DNA from: Bradyrhizobium sp. Y36
GTDB lineage: Bacteria > Pseudomonadota > Alphaproteobacteria > Rhizobiales > Xanthobacteraceae
DNA: 64,000 nt
NCBI RefSeq assembly: GCF_002531575.1
Contig: NZ_NWTI01000005.1
Location: 124,001 to 188,000, forward strand
Direction: 5' to 3'
Shown here one piece after another: positions 1 through 9,684 of the stretch; the stretch's first letter is position 1, and each line of letters begins with the position of its first letter. The notes under the pieces are model-generated. The model did not search any database. It was given only the letters and a program-made list of their open reading frames with translations, and had not been told where the DNA came from. The translations under genes were made by a program, and so were the position numbers.

Positions 1-86
1 AATCAGCAGCACGCCGACGAACAGCATCAAGGCGGGCGCCGTCAGCGCCCATGGCGCGCGTATGTTGCGTTCCTCAGCGGCCATGC

Positions 87-90
<4 letters not shown>
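1..90 (-). CDS. ABC transporter permease, N-terminal fragment (cut by window edge)
   Basis: Only the first 30 codons are inside the window. The start ATG (88-90) overlaps the TGA of the upstream ATPase gene in an ATGA arrangement, which suggests translational coupling. The fragment has a short charged N-terminus followed by the beginning of a hydrophobic helix (LTAPALMLFVGVLLI), as in inner-membrane permeases of the spermidine/putrescine (PotB) type. The family call rests mainly on position: it is the third gene of a binding protein, ATPase, permease operon. A second permease would be expected beyond the window edge. Confidence 0.6.
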
Positions 91-1127
<1,037 letters not shown>

Positions 1128-1151
1128 GCGCTGTCTCCGCGAACGATCAGA

Positions 1152-2186
1152 TCAGCGCTCGACCTCGCGATTCCAGCGCTTGGTCCACTCCTCGCGCTTC
1201 TCGTTGATGACGGTCCAGTCCGGATTATAGAGCTTGGCCGCGCGCTCGCCGATCGGCGCCATCTTGCCGAGCTCCGGCGGGATCACCAGCGATTTCAGCA
1301 CCGGGCCGTAGCCGTAATCCTTCAGCAACACGAGCTGGATCTTGGGATCGAGCAGCATCTTGACGAAGCTGGACGCCAGCGGCGAGGCGTTGGGCTTGGC
1401 GATCGGGCAGGCCGTCGTCAGCAGCGTCGCCGCGCCTTCCTTCGGGTAGACGAAGTCGACGGGGAAGCCGGTATTGGCAAAGCTCTGCACACGGCCGGTG
1501 CCCCACACCGCGATCACGGCCTGGCCGGACTGGAACAGCTCGGTCATCTTGCCCGGCGACGGCTCGTAGGCGAGCACGTTCGGATTGATCTGTTCCTTGA
1601 AGATCTTGAAGCCGGAATCGACGTTGGTCTCGCCGCCGCCGTTCATCTTCGACAGCATCACCAGCGCTTCCAGACCATAGGTGTTGTTGATCGGCGGGAT
1701 CACCAGCTGCTTGGCGTATTTGGTGTCCTTGAGGTCGTTCCACGAGGTCGGCGGCGCCCAGCCTTTCTCCTTGAACACCTTGGTGTTGTACATCAGGCCG
1801 GTCGCGACGATGCCGATGGCGACGGCGCGATCGTCCTTGAAGCGCGCGGCGTCGTAGAGATCGGCGGGCAGGCCGTCGAGCTTGCCGCAGAAGCCGAGCT
1901 GGATCGCCTGGTACATCGGGCCGTCATCGACGATGGCAACGTCGATCTGCTGGTTGCCCTTCTGCGCCTGCAGCTTGGCCAGCGTGTCCGTGGAGTTGCC
2001 GGCGACGTATTCGACCTTGACGCCGTTCTCCTTCTCGAAGGCCGGGATCACCTCGTCGCGGATCGTCTTCTCGAAAGAGCCGCCATAGCCGGCGATGTAC
2101 AGCGTCTTTTGCTGGGCCGGGGCGACCGAGGGGGCGGCGATGAGCGCTGCGATGCTGACCGCGGTCAGAAGGCGAAAAGTCTTCAT
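1152..2186 (-). CDS. Extracellular solute-binding protein (PotD-like) of the ABC importer
   Basis: 344-residue periplasmic binding protein. I chose the ATG at 2186: GGAG lies 9 bases upstream, and it begins directly with a signal peptide (MKTFRLLTAVSIAALIAAPS, cleavage expected near APAQQ). The open frame continues upstream without signal-peptide character. The mature part begins with KTLYIAGYGGSFEK, the first beta strand of the type II periplasmic binding fold used by PotD/PotF and related proteins. It is the first gene of the importer operon and is transcribed divergently from a LysR regulator, its likely controller. The ligand is unknown; polyamine is a family-level guess. Confidence 0.9.
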   Translation of the reverse strand: MKTFRLLTAVSIAALIAAPSVAPAQQKTLYIAGYGGSFEKTIRDEVIPAFEKENGVKVEYVAGNSTDTLAKLQAQKGNQQIDVAIVDDGPMYQAIQLGFCGKLDGLPADLYDAARFKDDRAVAIGIVATGLMYNTKVFKEKGWAPPTSWNDLKDTKYAKQLVIPPINNTYGLEALVMLSKMNGGGETNVDSGFKIFKEQINPNVLAYEPSPGKMTELFQSGQAVIAVWGTGRVQSFANTGFPVDFVYPKEGAATLLTTACPIAKPNASPLASSFVKMLLDPKIQLVLLKDYGYGPVLKSLVIPPELGKMAPIGERAAKLYNPDWTVINEKREEWTKRWNREVER

Positions 2187-2280
2187 GTGGACCGATCTCC
2201 ATACCGGAATGAGGTGACGTGCCGACAGATCTCCGGCTGGGGCGCCTTCCGCATTTCCTTCCGCGCGATTCCCGCCGCTC

Positions 2281-2340
2281 ACAGGGCTCCGGCCCCTGTT
2301 CGGCAGGTTTTGGCGCGATTTGGAGGTTTGAACCCCTCCA
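2281..2340. promoter_or_regulatory. Two short inverted repeats in the divergent importer/LysR promoter region
   Basis: The intergenic stretch holds ACAGGG-N7-CCCTGT (2281-2299) and TGGAGG-N8-CCTCCA (2321-2340), each with perfect 6-bp arms. Their position between the binding-protein gene and the divergent LysR gene is where LysR-type regulators normally bind. This is an inference from symmetry and location; neither repeat is an obvious T-N11-A LysR box. Confidence 0.3.
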
Positions 2341-2459
2341 ATCTGCCGAAAAAGCGGGCTGGCTCCAGCTCTGATGAAAAAGATCGCAAACCTATACTTC
2401 CATCGTCCAATGAATAATGGCACCCTTTGCATGCCAAAATGTTATGATTGGAATGGGCG

Positions 2460-3359
2460 ATGGCGCGGATCAATTCGCGGCAGGTGGAGGCCTTCCGGGC
2501 GATGATGCTGACCGGCAGCGTCACGGAGGCGGCAAAGCTGATGGTGGTGACCCAGCCGGCGGTGAGCCGGCTGCTGCGCGACCTTCAGGCGCTGCTCAAG
2601 ATGACGCTGTTCGAGCGGCGCGGCACCGGCCTCGTGCCGACCGCGGCGGCCATGGCGCTTTATACCGAGGTCGAGCGTTCCTTCGTCGGCCTCGAACGCA
2701 TCACGGCCGCAGCCGAGGAAATCCGGGGCCGCCGCACCGGCTCGCTGCGCATCGCGGCATTGCCGGCGTTGGCAAACGGCTATCTGCCGCGCCTGGCCGG
2801 ACACTTCCTGCAGGAGCGACCGAACCTCAACCTCGCCTTCTTCGGCGTGATCTCGCCGATCGTGGTCGACTGGGTGCTGAACAATCAATGCGACATCGGC
2901 TTTGCCGAGGTGCCGATCGCCCATTCCGGCCTGCCGAGCCTGCGACTGCCGGCGCCCGCCCGCGTCGCGGTGCTGCCGACCGGCCATCGCCTCGCGGAAA
3001 AGGAGGTGCTGGAGCCCCGCGATTTCGAGGGCGAGACGTTCATCTCGCTGTCGGCGGGATCATCGAGCCGACATCTCGTGGACCAGGTCTTCAACCGGCA
3101 TGAGGTTCGCCGCGTGCTGCGGGTCGAGACCACCTTGTCGGAGATCATGTGCGGCATGGTCTCGTCAGGGCTTGGCGTTGCGATCTGCGATCCCTTCACC
3201 GCGCGGGAATTTGCCACCCGCGGCGTGGTCGCGCGCCGTTTCCTGCCGCGCATCGACTTCGAATTCTCCGCCGTCTTCCCGGCACAGCGCAGCCCATCGC
3301 CAGTGGCGCTGGATCTCGTGGAGACCATGCGCAAGGCGCTCGACAGCTTCGAGGATTAA
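2460..3359 (+). CDS. LysR-family transcriptional regulator
   Basis: 299-residue LysR-type regulator. The N-terminal winged helix-turn-helix is clear (RQVEAFRAMMLTGSVTEAAK, then TQPAVSRLLRDLQ), followed by the effector-binding domain (GSLRIAALPALANGYLPR). The ATG at 2460 gives the standard family N-terminus; a TTG at 2448 in frame is an alternative. It is divergent from the ABC importer operon and separated by about 270 bp, so local control of that operon is likely. The inducer is unknown. Confidence 0.92.
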   Translation: MARINSRQVEAFRAMMLTGSVTEAAKLMVVTQPAVSRLLRDLQALLKMTLFERRGTGLVPTAAAMALYTEVERSFVGLERITAAAEEIRGRRTGSLRIAALPALANGYLPRLAGHFLQERPNLNLAFFGVISPIVVDWVLNNQCDIGFAEVPIAHSGLPSLRLPAPARVAVLPTGHRLAEKEVLEPRDFEGETFISLSAGSSSRHLVDQVFNRHEVRRVLRVETTLSEIMCGMVSSGLGVAICDPFTAREFATRGVVARRFLPRIDFEFSAVFPAQRSPSPVALDLVETMRKALDSFED

Positions 3360-3435
3360 ACAGCACCCCGGCTGAAGGCGGTTGACGTGGCCGCCATGGG
3401 CGCAGTGTTATAGGGATGGAATCGAAGCAGGGCGC

Positions 3436-4155
3436 ATGGCACGCATCACCATCATCGAGACCGGGCTCGTCCCCTCCGAATATCGCGAGCACCACGGCTC
3501 GTTTCCCGACATGTTCGCGCGCATGGTTCGCGCCGAGGATCCGGCGGCCACGGTCGACATCGTCAGCATCCCCAACGGCGATGCGCTGCCCGACCCGCGC
3601 AAGCTCGAGGCGGTGCTGATCACCGGCGCGGCCGCCGGCGTCTATGACGGGCTCGACTGGATCGCGCCACTGGAAGATTTCGTGCGCACCGCCTACGCCA
3701 ACAAGACACCGATGGTCGGAATCTGCTTCGGCCATCAGCTGATCGCGCAGGCGCTCGGCGGCACCGTGCGCAAGTCGGAGAAAGGCTGGGGCATCGGTCG
3801 TCACGTTTATCAGGTGCTGCCGGAGAACGGCGTCATTGGCGGCGAAGCGGTCGCGATCGCCGCCTCGCACCAGGACCAGGTGATCGAGCCCCCGAACGAT
3901 GCGCTGACCATCCTCTCGTCCGACTTCACCCCGCATGCCGGCCTGCTCTACGCCAACGGCGCGACGCTGACCGTGCAGCCGCACCCGGAATTCGACGTAG
4001 GTTTCGCGCAAGTGTGCTGCGACCTCCGCGACGGCAAGGCGCCGGATGACGTCGTGGCGACGGCAAGGGAGTCTCTCGCGCAGCCGATGGACAGCGCAAA
4101 GCTCGGCGGCGCGATCACGCGGTTCCTGGCGCGCAAATCCATCCCCTCATCCTGA
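3436..4155 (+). CDS. Class I glutamine amidotransferase-like protein
   Basis: 239-residue protein with the GATase1 fold. The nucleophile elbow is GICFGHQ (Cys97) and the His-x-Glu pair is in QPHPEFD near residue 190, so the Cys-His-Glu triad looks intact. It resembles stand-alone GMP-synthase-like amidotransferases rather than a biosynthetic subunit, since no synthetase domain or partner gene is adjacent. The frame is open back to a TTG at 3382, but ATG 3436 gives the normal beta-strand start (MARITIIETG). Its last codons (Pro-Ser-Ser-stop) already lie inside intergenic repeat H1, so the C-terminus has been set by repeat DNA. Gamma-glutamyl hydrolase activity on polyamine or amino acid conjugates is possible but unproven. 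Confidence 0.85.
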   Translation: MARITIIETGLVPSEYREHHGSFPDMFARMVRAEDPAATVDIVSIPNGDALPDPRKLEAVLITGAAAGVYDGLDWIAPLEDFVRTAYANKTPMVGICFGHQLIAQALGGTVRKSEKGWGIGRHVYQVLPENGVIGGEAVAIAASHQDQVIEPPNDALTILSSDFTPHAGLLYANGATLTVQPHPEFDVGFAQVCCDLRDGKAPDDVVATARESLAQPMDSAKLGGAITRFLARKSIPSS

Positions 4156-4255
4156 CGAGCCCGCCAAAGGCGGGCGTCTCGAAGGATCGAGGTCCCGACT
4201 GTAGCATCTGGAGCCTGCATTCGAGACGCCGCTTCGCGGCTCCTCACCATGAGGG
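4144..4255. repeat. Palindromic intergenic repeat, family H copy 1 (REP/BIME-like pair)
   Basis: Two related hairpin units face each other. The first runs from CTCATCCTGACGAGCCCGCC to GCGGGCGTCTCGAAGGAT; the second is its inverted relative, TTCGAGACGCC...GGCTCCTCACCATGAGG. Family H recurs at 23708-23815 with the unit order swapped. It fills the convergent junction between the amidotransferase and NTF2-like genes and begins inside the amidotransferase stop region. Confidence 0.85.
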
Positions 4256-4260
4256 CAGAG

Positions 4261-4728
4261 TTAGAACGGATCGCGCCCCAACCCCGGGACATCCGCCGGC
4301 CGCGGCCCCGGCGCGGCCCAGTGGAAACGCCGATCCTTCTCCGCAATCATGATGTCGTTGATCGAGGCCTCGCGCCGCCGCATCAGGCCGTGCTCGTCGA
4401 ACTCCCACTGCTCGTTGCCGTAGGAGCGATACCACTGGCCGCTCGCGTCGTGCCATTCGTATTGGAAGCGCACCGCGATGCGGTTTTCGTCGAACGCCCA
4501 GAGATCCTTGATCAGGCGGTAGTCGTGCTCCTTCTCCCATTTGCGGGTGAGAAAGGCGACGATGGCCTCACGACCCTGAAACACCTCGGAGCGATTGCGC
4601 CAGCGGCTGTCCTCGGTATAGGCGAGCGAGACACGCACCGGATCGCGCGAATTCCAGGCGTCCTCGGCCATGCGCGCCTTCTGCGCGGCGGTCTCACGGG
4701 TGAAGGGCGGAAGCGGCGGACGCGACAT
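4261..4728 (-). CDS. NTF2-like (SnoaL fold) DUF1348-type protein
   Basis: 155-residue soluble protein. The sequence [26 protein letters not shown] and the following [21 protein letters not shown] match the nuclear transport factor 2-like DUF1348 family, conserved in bacteria without an assigned reaction. The ATG at 4728 ([12 protein letters not shown]) was chosen over an in-frame start 30 bp upstream because it matches the usual family start and length. It is a monocistronic gene convergent with the amidotransferase gene across repeat H1. Confidence 0.82.
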   Translation of the reverse strand: MSRPPLPPFTRETAAQKARMAEDAWNSRDPVRVSLAYTEDSRWRNRSEVFQGREAIVAFLTRKWEKEHDYRLIKDLWAFDENRIAVRFQYEWHDASGQWYRSYGNEQWEFDEHGLMRRREASINDIMIAEKDRRFHWAAPGPRPADVPGLGRDPF

Positions 4729-4806
4729 GATGGCCTCATCGGTTGGTGTGCGCGGCAATCTATCGCCGCATGCCGCGGAGTCGAGAGGCCATCCCCTATC
4801 GGGCGA

Positions 4807-5256
4807 TCACGAAATCAGATCGGCCTTCATCAGCATGCGGATCGATTTCGGGATCGGCTGCGCGCGGCCGCCGCTGATGAAGGCGACACGCACCTCGGCC
4901 TTCACCAGCACCTCTTCGCCGCGCCGCACCTCCTGCGCCAGCATGATCGAGGCGCCCTTCACCGCGACCGGCCAGGTCACGACGTCGAGCACGTCGTCCA
5001 TCCGCGCGGGCTTGAGGAAATCCAGATGCATCGAGCGCACCACGAAGGCAAAGCCCGTGCCCTCGGTCTCGGCCTGTTCGAACAGCGCCTGCTGCTCGGC
5101 GCCCATCAGCCTGAGATGATTGGTGCGTCCACGCTCCATGTAGCGCAGATAATTGGCGTGATAGACGATGCCGGAAAAGTCCGTGTCCTCGTAATAGACG
5201 CGGACCTGCATGTGATGGCGGCCGTCGCGGATCTCGCCGTCGAGATGGGCAGTCAC
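4807..5256 (-). CDS. ybgC: YbgC-type acyl-CoA thioesterase (Tol-Pal associated)
   Basis: About 149 residues of hot-dog-fold thioesterase. The catalytic Asp region YYEDTDFSGIVYHANYLRY is the YbgC/4-hydroxybenzoyl-CoA thioesterase signature. The start is uncertain: GTG 5256 gives the usual length; the frame is open to an ATG at 5319, and an internal ATG just before QVRVYYEDTD is also possible. In many rhizobia ybgC sits between ruvCAB and tolQRAB. Here it lies downstream of ruvB but separated by two other genes, and no tol genes follow. Confidence 0.85.
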   Translation of the reverse strand: MTAHLDGEIRDGRHHMQVRVYYEDTDFSGIVYHANYLRYMERGRTNHLRLMGAEQQALFEQAETEGTGFAFVVRSMHLDFLKPARMDDVLDVVTWPVAVKGASIMLAQEVRRGEEVLVKAEVRVAFISGGRAQPIPKSIRMLMKADLIS

Positions 5257-5349
5257 GTCGCGAGCCTCTTCGCTTGTCGGGTACAGGCTCGTTTTGCGCA
5301 AAAACGGCCGGACGCGCAAGCGGGGCGCTTTTTGCTGGTCGCGTTTTCT

Positions 5350-6306
5350 TTACGCGAGCCGGTCCCCACTTCGCTCGAAAACGCTATCGGACACGACCAG
5401 CCCGGTGCTTCCCAGCGTCACCTCGACGATCTCGGGCGGCACGCCGACACGAACGGGCATGATGCTGCAACCGAGGCCGCCGGAGACGATGAGATCGCAT
5501 TTCAGGCGGAAGTGGCCATAGGCGAGCCGCAGGCCGTTCATGGGCGACACGGCCGGCGACCAGCCGAGCAGGCGGACCTGGCCGCCATGGGTATGGCCGG
5601 ACAGTTGCAGCGCGACGCGTGCCGGCACCAGCGGCGCGATGTTGGGCTCGTGCGCGAGCAGGATGACGGGCGCATCGTCGGTGACCTTCGCCAGCGTGCC
5701 CGCGAGATCGTCGGCGCCCAGCCGGTGCGCGCGGCCATAGCGCTTTGAGGGAAAATACGCCAGTTGATCGCCGAGCCCGGCGAGCCAGAACGAGCGGCCG
5801 TCCTTGGTCAGGCGCACGACGTCGTTCTCGTAGACGGGAATGCCGACCGCCTCGAGCGCCCGATGCGCGATGGTCGGCCCGTGCCCCGCCCGCTGCACGG
5901 TCCGGTCGTCCCAATAATCGTGGTTGCCCATGACGGCGTGGACACCAAGCGGCGCCTTGAGGCCGGCCAGCACCCTCGCCCATTCGCGCGACGGGATCAG
6001 CCGCGTGACGTGGTGGAGGCCGGCGACATAGTCGCCGAGCAGCACGATGATATCGGGCTTCAGCGCATTGGTGCGGTCGACGATGCCCTCGATCCGCTCC
6101 AGCGACATCCAGGGATCGCAGGCGTGGATATCGGCGATGGCGGCGATCTTCAGCGGGAAATCCTTCGGCCATTGCCGCGGCATCGGATGATAGCGGGTGA
6201 CGCGAAGCCGCAGCACCGGCTCGACGCCGACACCATAGGCGGCGGTCGAGATGCCGAGGGCGGAGAGCCCGCCGATGGAACGGATGAAGTGACGGCGCGT
6301 GATCAT
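5350..6306 (-). CDS. Tat-exported metallophosphoesterase (YaeI/calcineurin-like)
   Basis: 318 residues. The N-terminus TRRHFIRSIGGLSALGIS is a twin-arginine signal, so the folded, metal-loaded enzyme is probably exported or membrane-anchored. Metal-binding motifs of the calcineurin-like phosphoesterase superfamily are in order: IADIHACDP (D-x-H), LLGDYV (GD), MGNHDYW (GNHD), LAHEPN and SGHTHGGQ. The GHTHGGQ ending is typical of the YaeI/YkuE group, some of which hydrolyse UDP-sugar or lipid phosphate esters. It sits between ybgC and the duplicated protein below, on the same strand as ruvB. Confidence 0.9.
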   Translation of the reverse strand: MITRRHFIRSIGGLSALGISTAAYGVGVEPVLRLRVTRYHPMPRQWPKDFPLKIAAIADIHACDPWMSLERIEGIVDRTNALKPDIIVLLGDYVAGLHHVTRLIPSREWARVLAGLKAPLGVHAVMGNHDYWDDRTVQRAGHGPTIAHRALEAVGIPVYENDVVRLTKDGRSFWLAGLGDQLAYFPSKRYGRAHRLGADDLAGTLAKVTDDAPVILLAHEPNIAPLVPARVALQLSGHTHGGQVRLLGWSPAVSPMNGLRLAYGHFRLKCDLIVSGGLGCSIMPVRVGVPPEIVEVTLGSTGLVVSDSVFERSGDRLA

Positions 6307-6413
6307 GAATAACCCGCTTCAGCTACCGCCTCTCGATGCGATCGGATTGGAGCGGAATTGGGGTGCACTCGTGCAGACGGCCAGCATCTGCGTGCAGACG
6401 GTCTGCAAGGGGA

Positions 6414-7283
6414 TTACCAACGGCTCTCGCCGACCAGCGCATCGAGCCGCGCCTTCAACGCGTCGGGTGCGCGGTAGTACCAGACGCCGCCGAGCAGATC
6501 ACGAAAACGTTCATTGCTCCGCGCCTCGCGCTCGATGCGGTCGATCGTGGCGACGCTGATCACGTCTTCGAGGGGACCTGCGGCCAGCAGCGACAGCAGC
6601 ACCGGATTGGCTTCGATCTTCAGGATCTCCAGGATGAGATCGATCAACTTGTCGGGATCGTCCTCACACAGGTCGCGTTCGAAATCCATGATCGCGAACA
6701 GATTGTCGTCCTGGTCACGCTCGGACTTGGAATATTGCTCGACCCAGGCGCGCGCCAACGCGGCCACCGACATGCTTGCGCAATCGAGCGGCTCGCGTGG
6801 CGTGCGCTGCGCCTGACGATCGGCCTGCCATGCCTTGCTGTCGGCAAGTCCTGCAATGCGCGACATCGAGGGATCGTCGGGCGCGACATGCACGCCACCG
6901 AGCAGCCAGCGCAGCCGGTCATTGTGCCCGGCCTCGTGCTCGATACGCGCAATCAAATCAGGATCGTGCGCATGGAGCAGCACCGGCAGAAACTTGTCGT
7001 CGAGCTGCATCACTGTCGGCTTGTCGGCCTCGGCCTTGAGCACCTCCAGCACGAGATCGAGCGCGGCTTCCGGCCTGCGATGCGGCAGATGATCGAAATA
7101 GAGTTTGAGAGTCCAGACGCTGCTGACCTGGTCGCGGCGGCTGACGCGCTGAAGCGCGCACCACATCGACCCCAACTCGTCGAGGGCCAGGGAATCGAGG
7201 AACGCCTCGGTCTCGTCGGGCGTGCGCAGCTGCGGCGTTGCCGCGATTACCTCGAGCAATCCAGCGTCTCCCGTCGGCTCCAT
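6414..7283 (-). CDS. Internally duplicated conserved protein (DUF6869-like)
   Basis: 289 residues; no signal peptide or membrane segment. The protein is two copies of one alpha-helical unit: residues about 58-135 and 194-270 align, both with an (A/I)DL(V/I)LE(V/I)LK-E-A block and both ending RIE(H/R)EA-N-R-R-LLGGV. The family call (DUF6869) is from memory and tentative; no function is known. ATG 7283 has a GGAG 8 bases upstream; a GTG at 7292 is the only earlier start nearby. It lies immediately downstream of ruvB on the same strand. Confidence 0.75.
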   Translation of the reverse strand: MEPTGDAGLLEVIAATPQLRTPDETEAFLDSLALDELGSMWCALQRVSRRDQVSSVWTLKLYFDHLPHRRPEAALDLVLEVLKAEADKPTVMQLDDKFLPVLLHAHDPDLIARIEHEAGHNDRLRWLLGGVHVAPDDPSMSRIAGLADSKAWQADRQAQRTPREPLDCASMSVAALARAWVEQYSKSERDQDDNLFAIMDFERDLCEDDPDKLIDLILEILKIEANPVLLSLLAAGPLEDVISVATIDRIEREARSNERFRDLLGGVWYYRAPDALKARLDALVGESRW

Positions 7284-7378
7284 TCTTCCCACTCCAATCC
7301 GTCTGCATCAGCGGCGAAGTCCGCCGCGCGTTCGGATTAGTGACGGGATTGGACCTCAGGGTTCACCGGTTACGGCAG

Positions 7379-8440
7379 TCAGTCGTCCTCGGCCTGGTCG
7401 GTGCCGAACAGGCCGAATTGTGCCGCCGCATCGCGCGAGGGCTCGGCGATGCCGAGATGGCGGAACGCGTGCGAGGTGAGCAGCCGGCCGCGCGGGGTGC
7501 GCTGGAGATAACCGCACTGGATCAGATAGGGCTCGATGATGTCCTCGATCGCATCGCGCGGCTCGGACAAAGCTGCGGCCATCGTCTCGACACCCACCGG
7601 GCCGCCGCCATAGTTCGTCGCGATGGTCGTGAGATAGCGGCGGTCCATGGCATCCAGGCCCGCGGCGTCGACCTCGAGTGCACTCAGCGCGTGGTCGGCA
7701 ATCTTGCGGTCGATCTTGTCGGCATCGGCCGCCGAGGCGAAATCGCGCACCCGGCGTAGGAGGCGGCCGGCGATGCGCGGCGTGCCGCGGGCGCGGCGCG
7801 CGATCTCGTTGGCGCCGTCGGCACTCATGCCGACATTGAGCACGCGCGCGCCGCGGCTGACGATGCTCTCGAGCTCCTCGATCGTGTAGAAGTTCAGCCG
7901 CACCGGAATGCCGAAGCGGTCGCGCAAGGGGTTGGTGAGCAGGCCGGCCCGCGTGGTGGCGCCGACCAGCGTGAACTTCGACAGCTCGATCTTGACCGAG
8001 CGCGCCGCCGGGCCTTCGCCGATGATGAGGTCGAGCTGAAAGTCCTCCATGGCGGGATAGAGCACCTCTTCCACCGCCGGGCTGAGGCGGTGGATCTCGT
8101 CGATGAAGAGCACGTCGCGCTCTTCGAGATTGGTGAGAAGGGCTGCGAGATCGCCGGCCTTGGCGATAACAGGACCCGACGTGGCGCGAAAGCCGACGCC
8201 GAGCTCCTTGGCCACGATCTGCGCCAGCGTGGTCTTGCCGAGGCCGGGGGGACCGACGAACAGCACGTGATCCAGCGCCTCGCCGCGCTTGCGCGCGGCC
8301 TCGATGAAGATCGAGAGATTCTTGCGCGCCTGCTGCTGGCCGACGAAATCGGACAGCGATTGCGGACGCAAGGCCGTGTCGCCGACATCGTCGCTGCGAC
8401 GCTCGGGCGAAACCATGCGGCTGGCCTTGGGATCGCTCAC
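7379..8440 (-). CDS. ruvB: Holliday junction branch migration ATPase RuvB
   Basis: 353 residues. AAA+ motor of the RuvAB complex: Walker [10 protein letters not shown], Walker B LFIDEIHR, sensor LVGATTRAG and a C-terminal winged-helix domain ([13 protein letters not shown]). It drives branch migration of Holliday junctions together with RuvA before cleavage by RuvC. It is last in the ruvC-orphan-ruvA-ruvB cluster and is separated from ruvA by 125 bp almost filled by repeat A1, unlike the tight ruvAB spacing common elsewhere. Confidence 0.98.
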   Translation of the reverse strand: MSDPKASRMVSPERRSDDVGDTALRPQSLSDFVGQQQARKNLSIFIEAARKRGEALDHVLFVGPPGLGKTTLAQIVAKELGVGFRATSGPVIAKAGDLAALLTNLEERDVLFIDEIHRLSPAVEEVLYPAMEDFQLDLIIGEGPAARSVKIELSKFTLVGATTRAGLLTNPLRDRFGIPVRLNFYTIEELESIVSRGARVLNVGMSADGANEIARRARGTPRIAGRLLRRVRDFASAADADKIDRKIADHALSALEVDAAGLDAMDRRYLTTIATNYGGGPVGVETMAAALSEPRDAIEDIIEPYLIQCGYLQRTPRGRLLTSHAFRHLGIAEPSRDAAAQFGLFGTDQAEDD

Positions 8441-8454
8441 TCAGCGAACTCCTC

Positions 8455-8545
8455 GTAGGGTGGGCAAAGGCGCCCTTCGCGCAGTGCCCACCATTTCTCC
8501 GATCAATCCAAAGGTGGTGGGCACGCACTGCTTTGCCCACCCTAC
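8455..8545. repeat. Palindromic repeat, family A copy 1, inside the ruv cluster
   Basis: A 91-bp imperfect palindrome whose ends are GTAGGGTGGGCAAAG and CTTTGCCCACCCTAC. Transcribed, it would fold into one long hairpin between ruvA and ruvB. Other copies lie at 21511-21603 and 45857-45946. Confidence 0.9.
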
Positions 8546-8565
8546 AAGATCGAGCGTTGCAGTGC

Positions 8566-9183
8566 TCACTTCGCGAGCTCCTTCAGGCCAAGGCGAATGA
8601 GCTGCGCGGTTTCGGCGCCCTCACCGGCGCTGCGCGAGGCCGACGCGATCGCGGCAGCCGCCTGCGGCTGGCCGTAGCCGAGATTGACCAGCGCTGAGAT
8701 CGCATCCGCCACCGGGCGCGGCGCGCGCTGGTCGTCGACGGCGCCGGCCAGATGCACCACGGCGGGATCGACGCTGGCGAAGGCCGGCGCCTTGTCCTTC
8801 AGTTCGGTGACGATGCGCTCGGCGACCTTGGGGCCGACGCCCGGGGTGCGCGCCACCGCCGCCTTGTCGCGCAGCGCGATCGCATTGGCGAGGTCGGCCG
8901 GCGCCAGCGTGCCGAGCACGGCGAGCGCGACCTTGGCGCCGACGCCCTGCACGGTCTGCAGCAGGCGAAACCATTCGCGCTCCTGGTCGGTGCGGAAGCC
9001 GAACAGCTTGATCTGATCCTCGCGAACATAGGTCTCGATCGAGAGCACGGCGGCCTCGCCCGGCTTGGGCAGATGCTGCAGCGTGCGCGTCGAGCAATGC
9101 ACCTGGTAGCCGACGCCGCCGACGTCGAGGATCACGAAATCCTCGCCGTAGGAATCGATCAGGCCCTTGAGCTTGCCGATCAT
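8566..9183 (-). CDS. ruvA: Holliday junction DNA-binding protein RuvA
   Basis: 205 residues. It has the OB-fold N-terminus [20 protein letters not shown], the helix-hairpin-helix region ([19 protein letters not shown], then [16 protein letters not shown]) and a C-terminal UBA-like domain that contacts RuvB ([17 protein letters not shown]). It binds four-way junctions as a tetramer. The gene starts 9 bp after the orphan ORF upstream. Confidence 0.98.
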   Translation of the reverse strand: MIGKLKGLIDSYGEDFVILDVGGVGYQVHCSTRTLQHLPKPGEAAVLSIETYVREDQIKLFGFRTDQEREWFRLLQTVQGVGAKVALAVLGTLAPADLANAIALRDKAAVARTPGVGPKVAERIVTELKDKAPAFASVDPAVVHLAGAVDDQRAPRPVADAISALVNLGYGQPQAAAAIASASRSAGEGAETAQLIRLGLKELAK

Positions 9184-9192
9184 CGAAATGCC

Positions 9193-9615
9193 TCAAATCG
9201 CATCACGCCTGCCTGCGATTTCGTAGAAATATTCGAGCGTCTCGTAACTGACATCCGGATCGACCTCCTCGCTGAACGCCACGAAGCCAATCTGCTTGCC
9301 ATCTTTGCTGTAGAGCCACGTGAGTCCCGCCTCATCGGCCTTCTTCTCGAGAAATGCAGCTCGGCTTGCCGACATCCGGCCGTCGGCAGCTCCGTAAACT
9401 GCCTGCATGAAATCGTCCCAATCAAACCAAACTTGATTCCGACCATTCTCGTGGCGCTTCACCTCGATGGACTTCAGGAAATTCACGACGCGGTCCTGCT
9501 CGACCTCTTTGCTCATCCTTTCCGGTTTCCACCTACGCAGCGGACTCGTCGGCATCTGGCCAGCAGATTTATGTTTGGACGCAGTGCGCATCGAGATCTT
9601 CTTCGCCTTGCCCAT
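9193..9615 (-). CDS. Hypothetical basic/acidic protein inserted between ruvC and ruvA
   Basis: 140 residues, not recognised. The N-terminus is very basic (MGKAKKISMRTASKHKSAG), then a soluble domain rich in Trp/Phe/Tyr (NQVWFDWDDFMQAVYGAADG, GLTWLYSKDGKQIGFVAFSE). An internal ATG (MSKEVEQDRVV) could be the start of a shorter form. The DNA is visibly less GC-rich than its neighbours, with an A/T-rich stretch (9640-9690) just upstream, which fits later acquisition. ruvC ends on one side and ruvA begins 9 bp after its stop, so it is probably cotranscribed with the ruv genes. No function is claimed. Confidence 0.6.
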   Translation of the reverse strand: MGKAKKISMRTASKHKSAGQMPTSPLRRWKPERMSKEVEQDRVVNFLKSIEVKRHENGRNQVWFDWDDFMQAVYGAADGRMSASRAAFLEKKADEAGLTWLYSKDGKQIGFVAFSEEVDPDVSYETLEYFYEIAGRRDAI

Positions 9616-9684
9616 GAGAGTCCTCCGATCGAACTCCCGCGAGACATAGCGAAGAATTAAGAAATAAGCAATCTTATTTTAAAA

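Noticed and set aside
3382..3415. TTGACG ... TATAGG as promoter of the amidotransferase gene
   Set aside because: The hexamers are about 21 bp apart, too far for a sigma70 promoter, and no better -10 lies at 17 bp.
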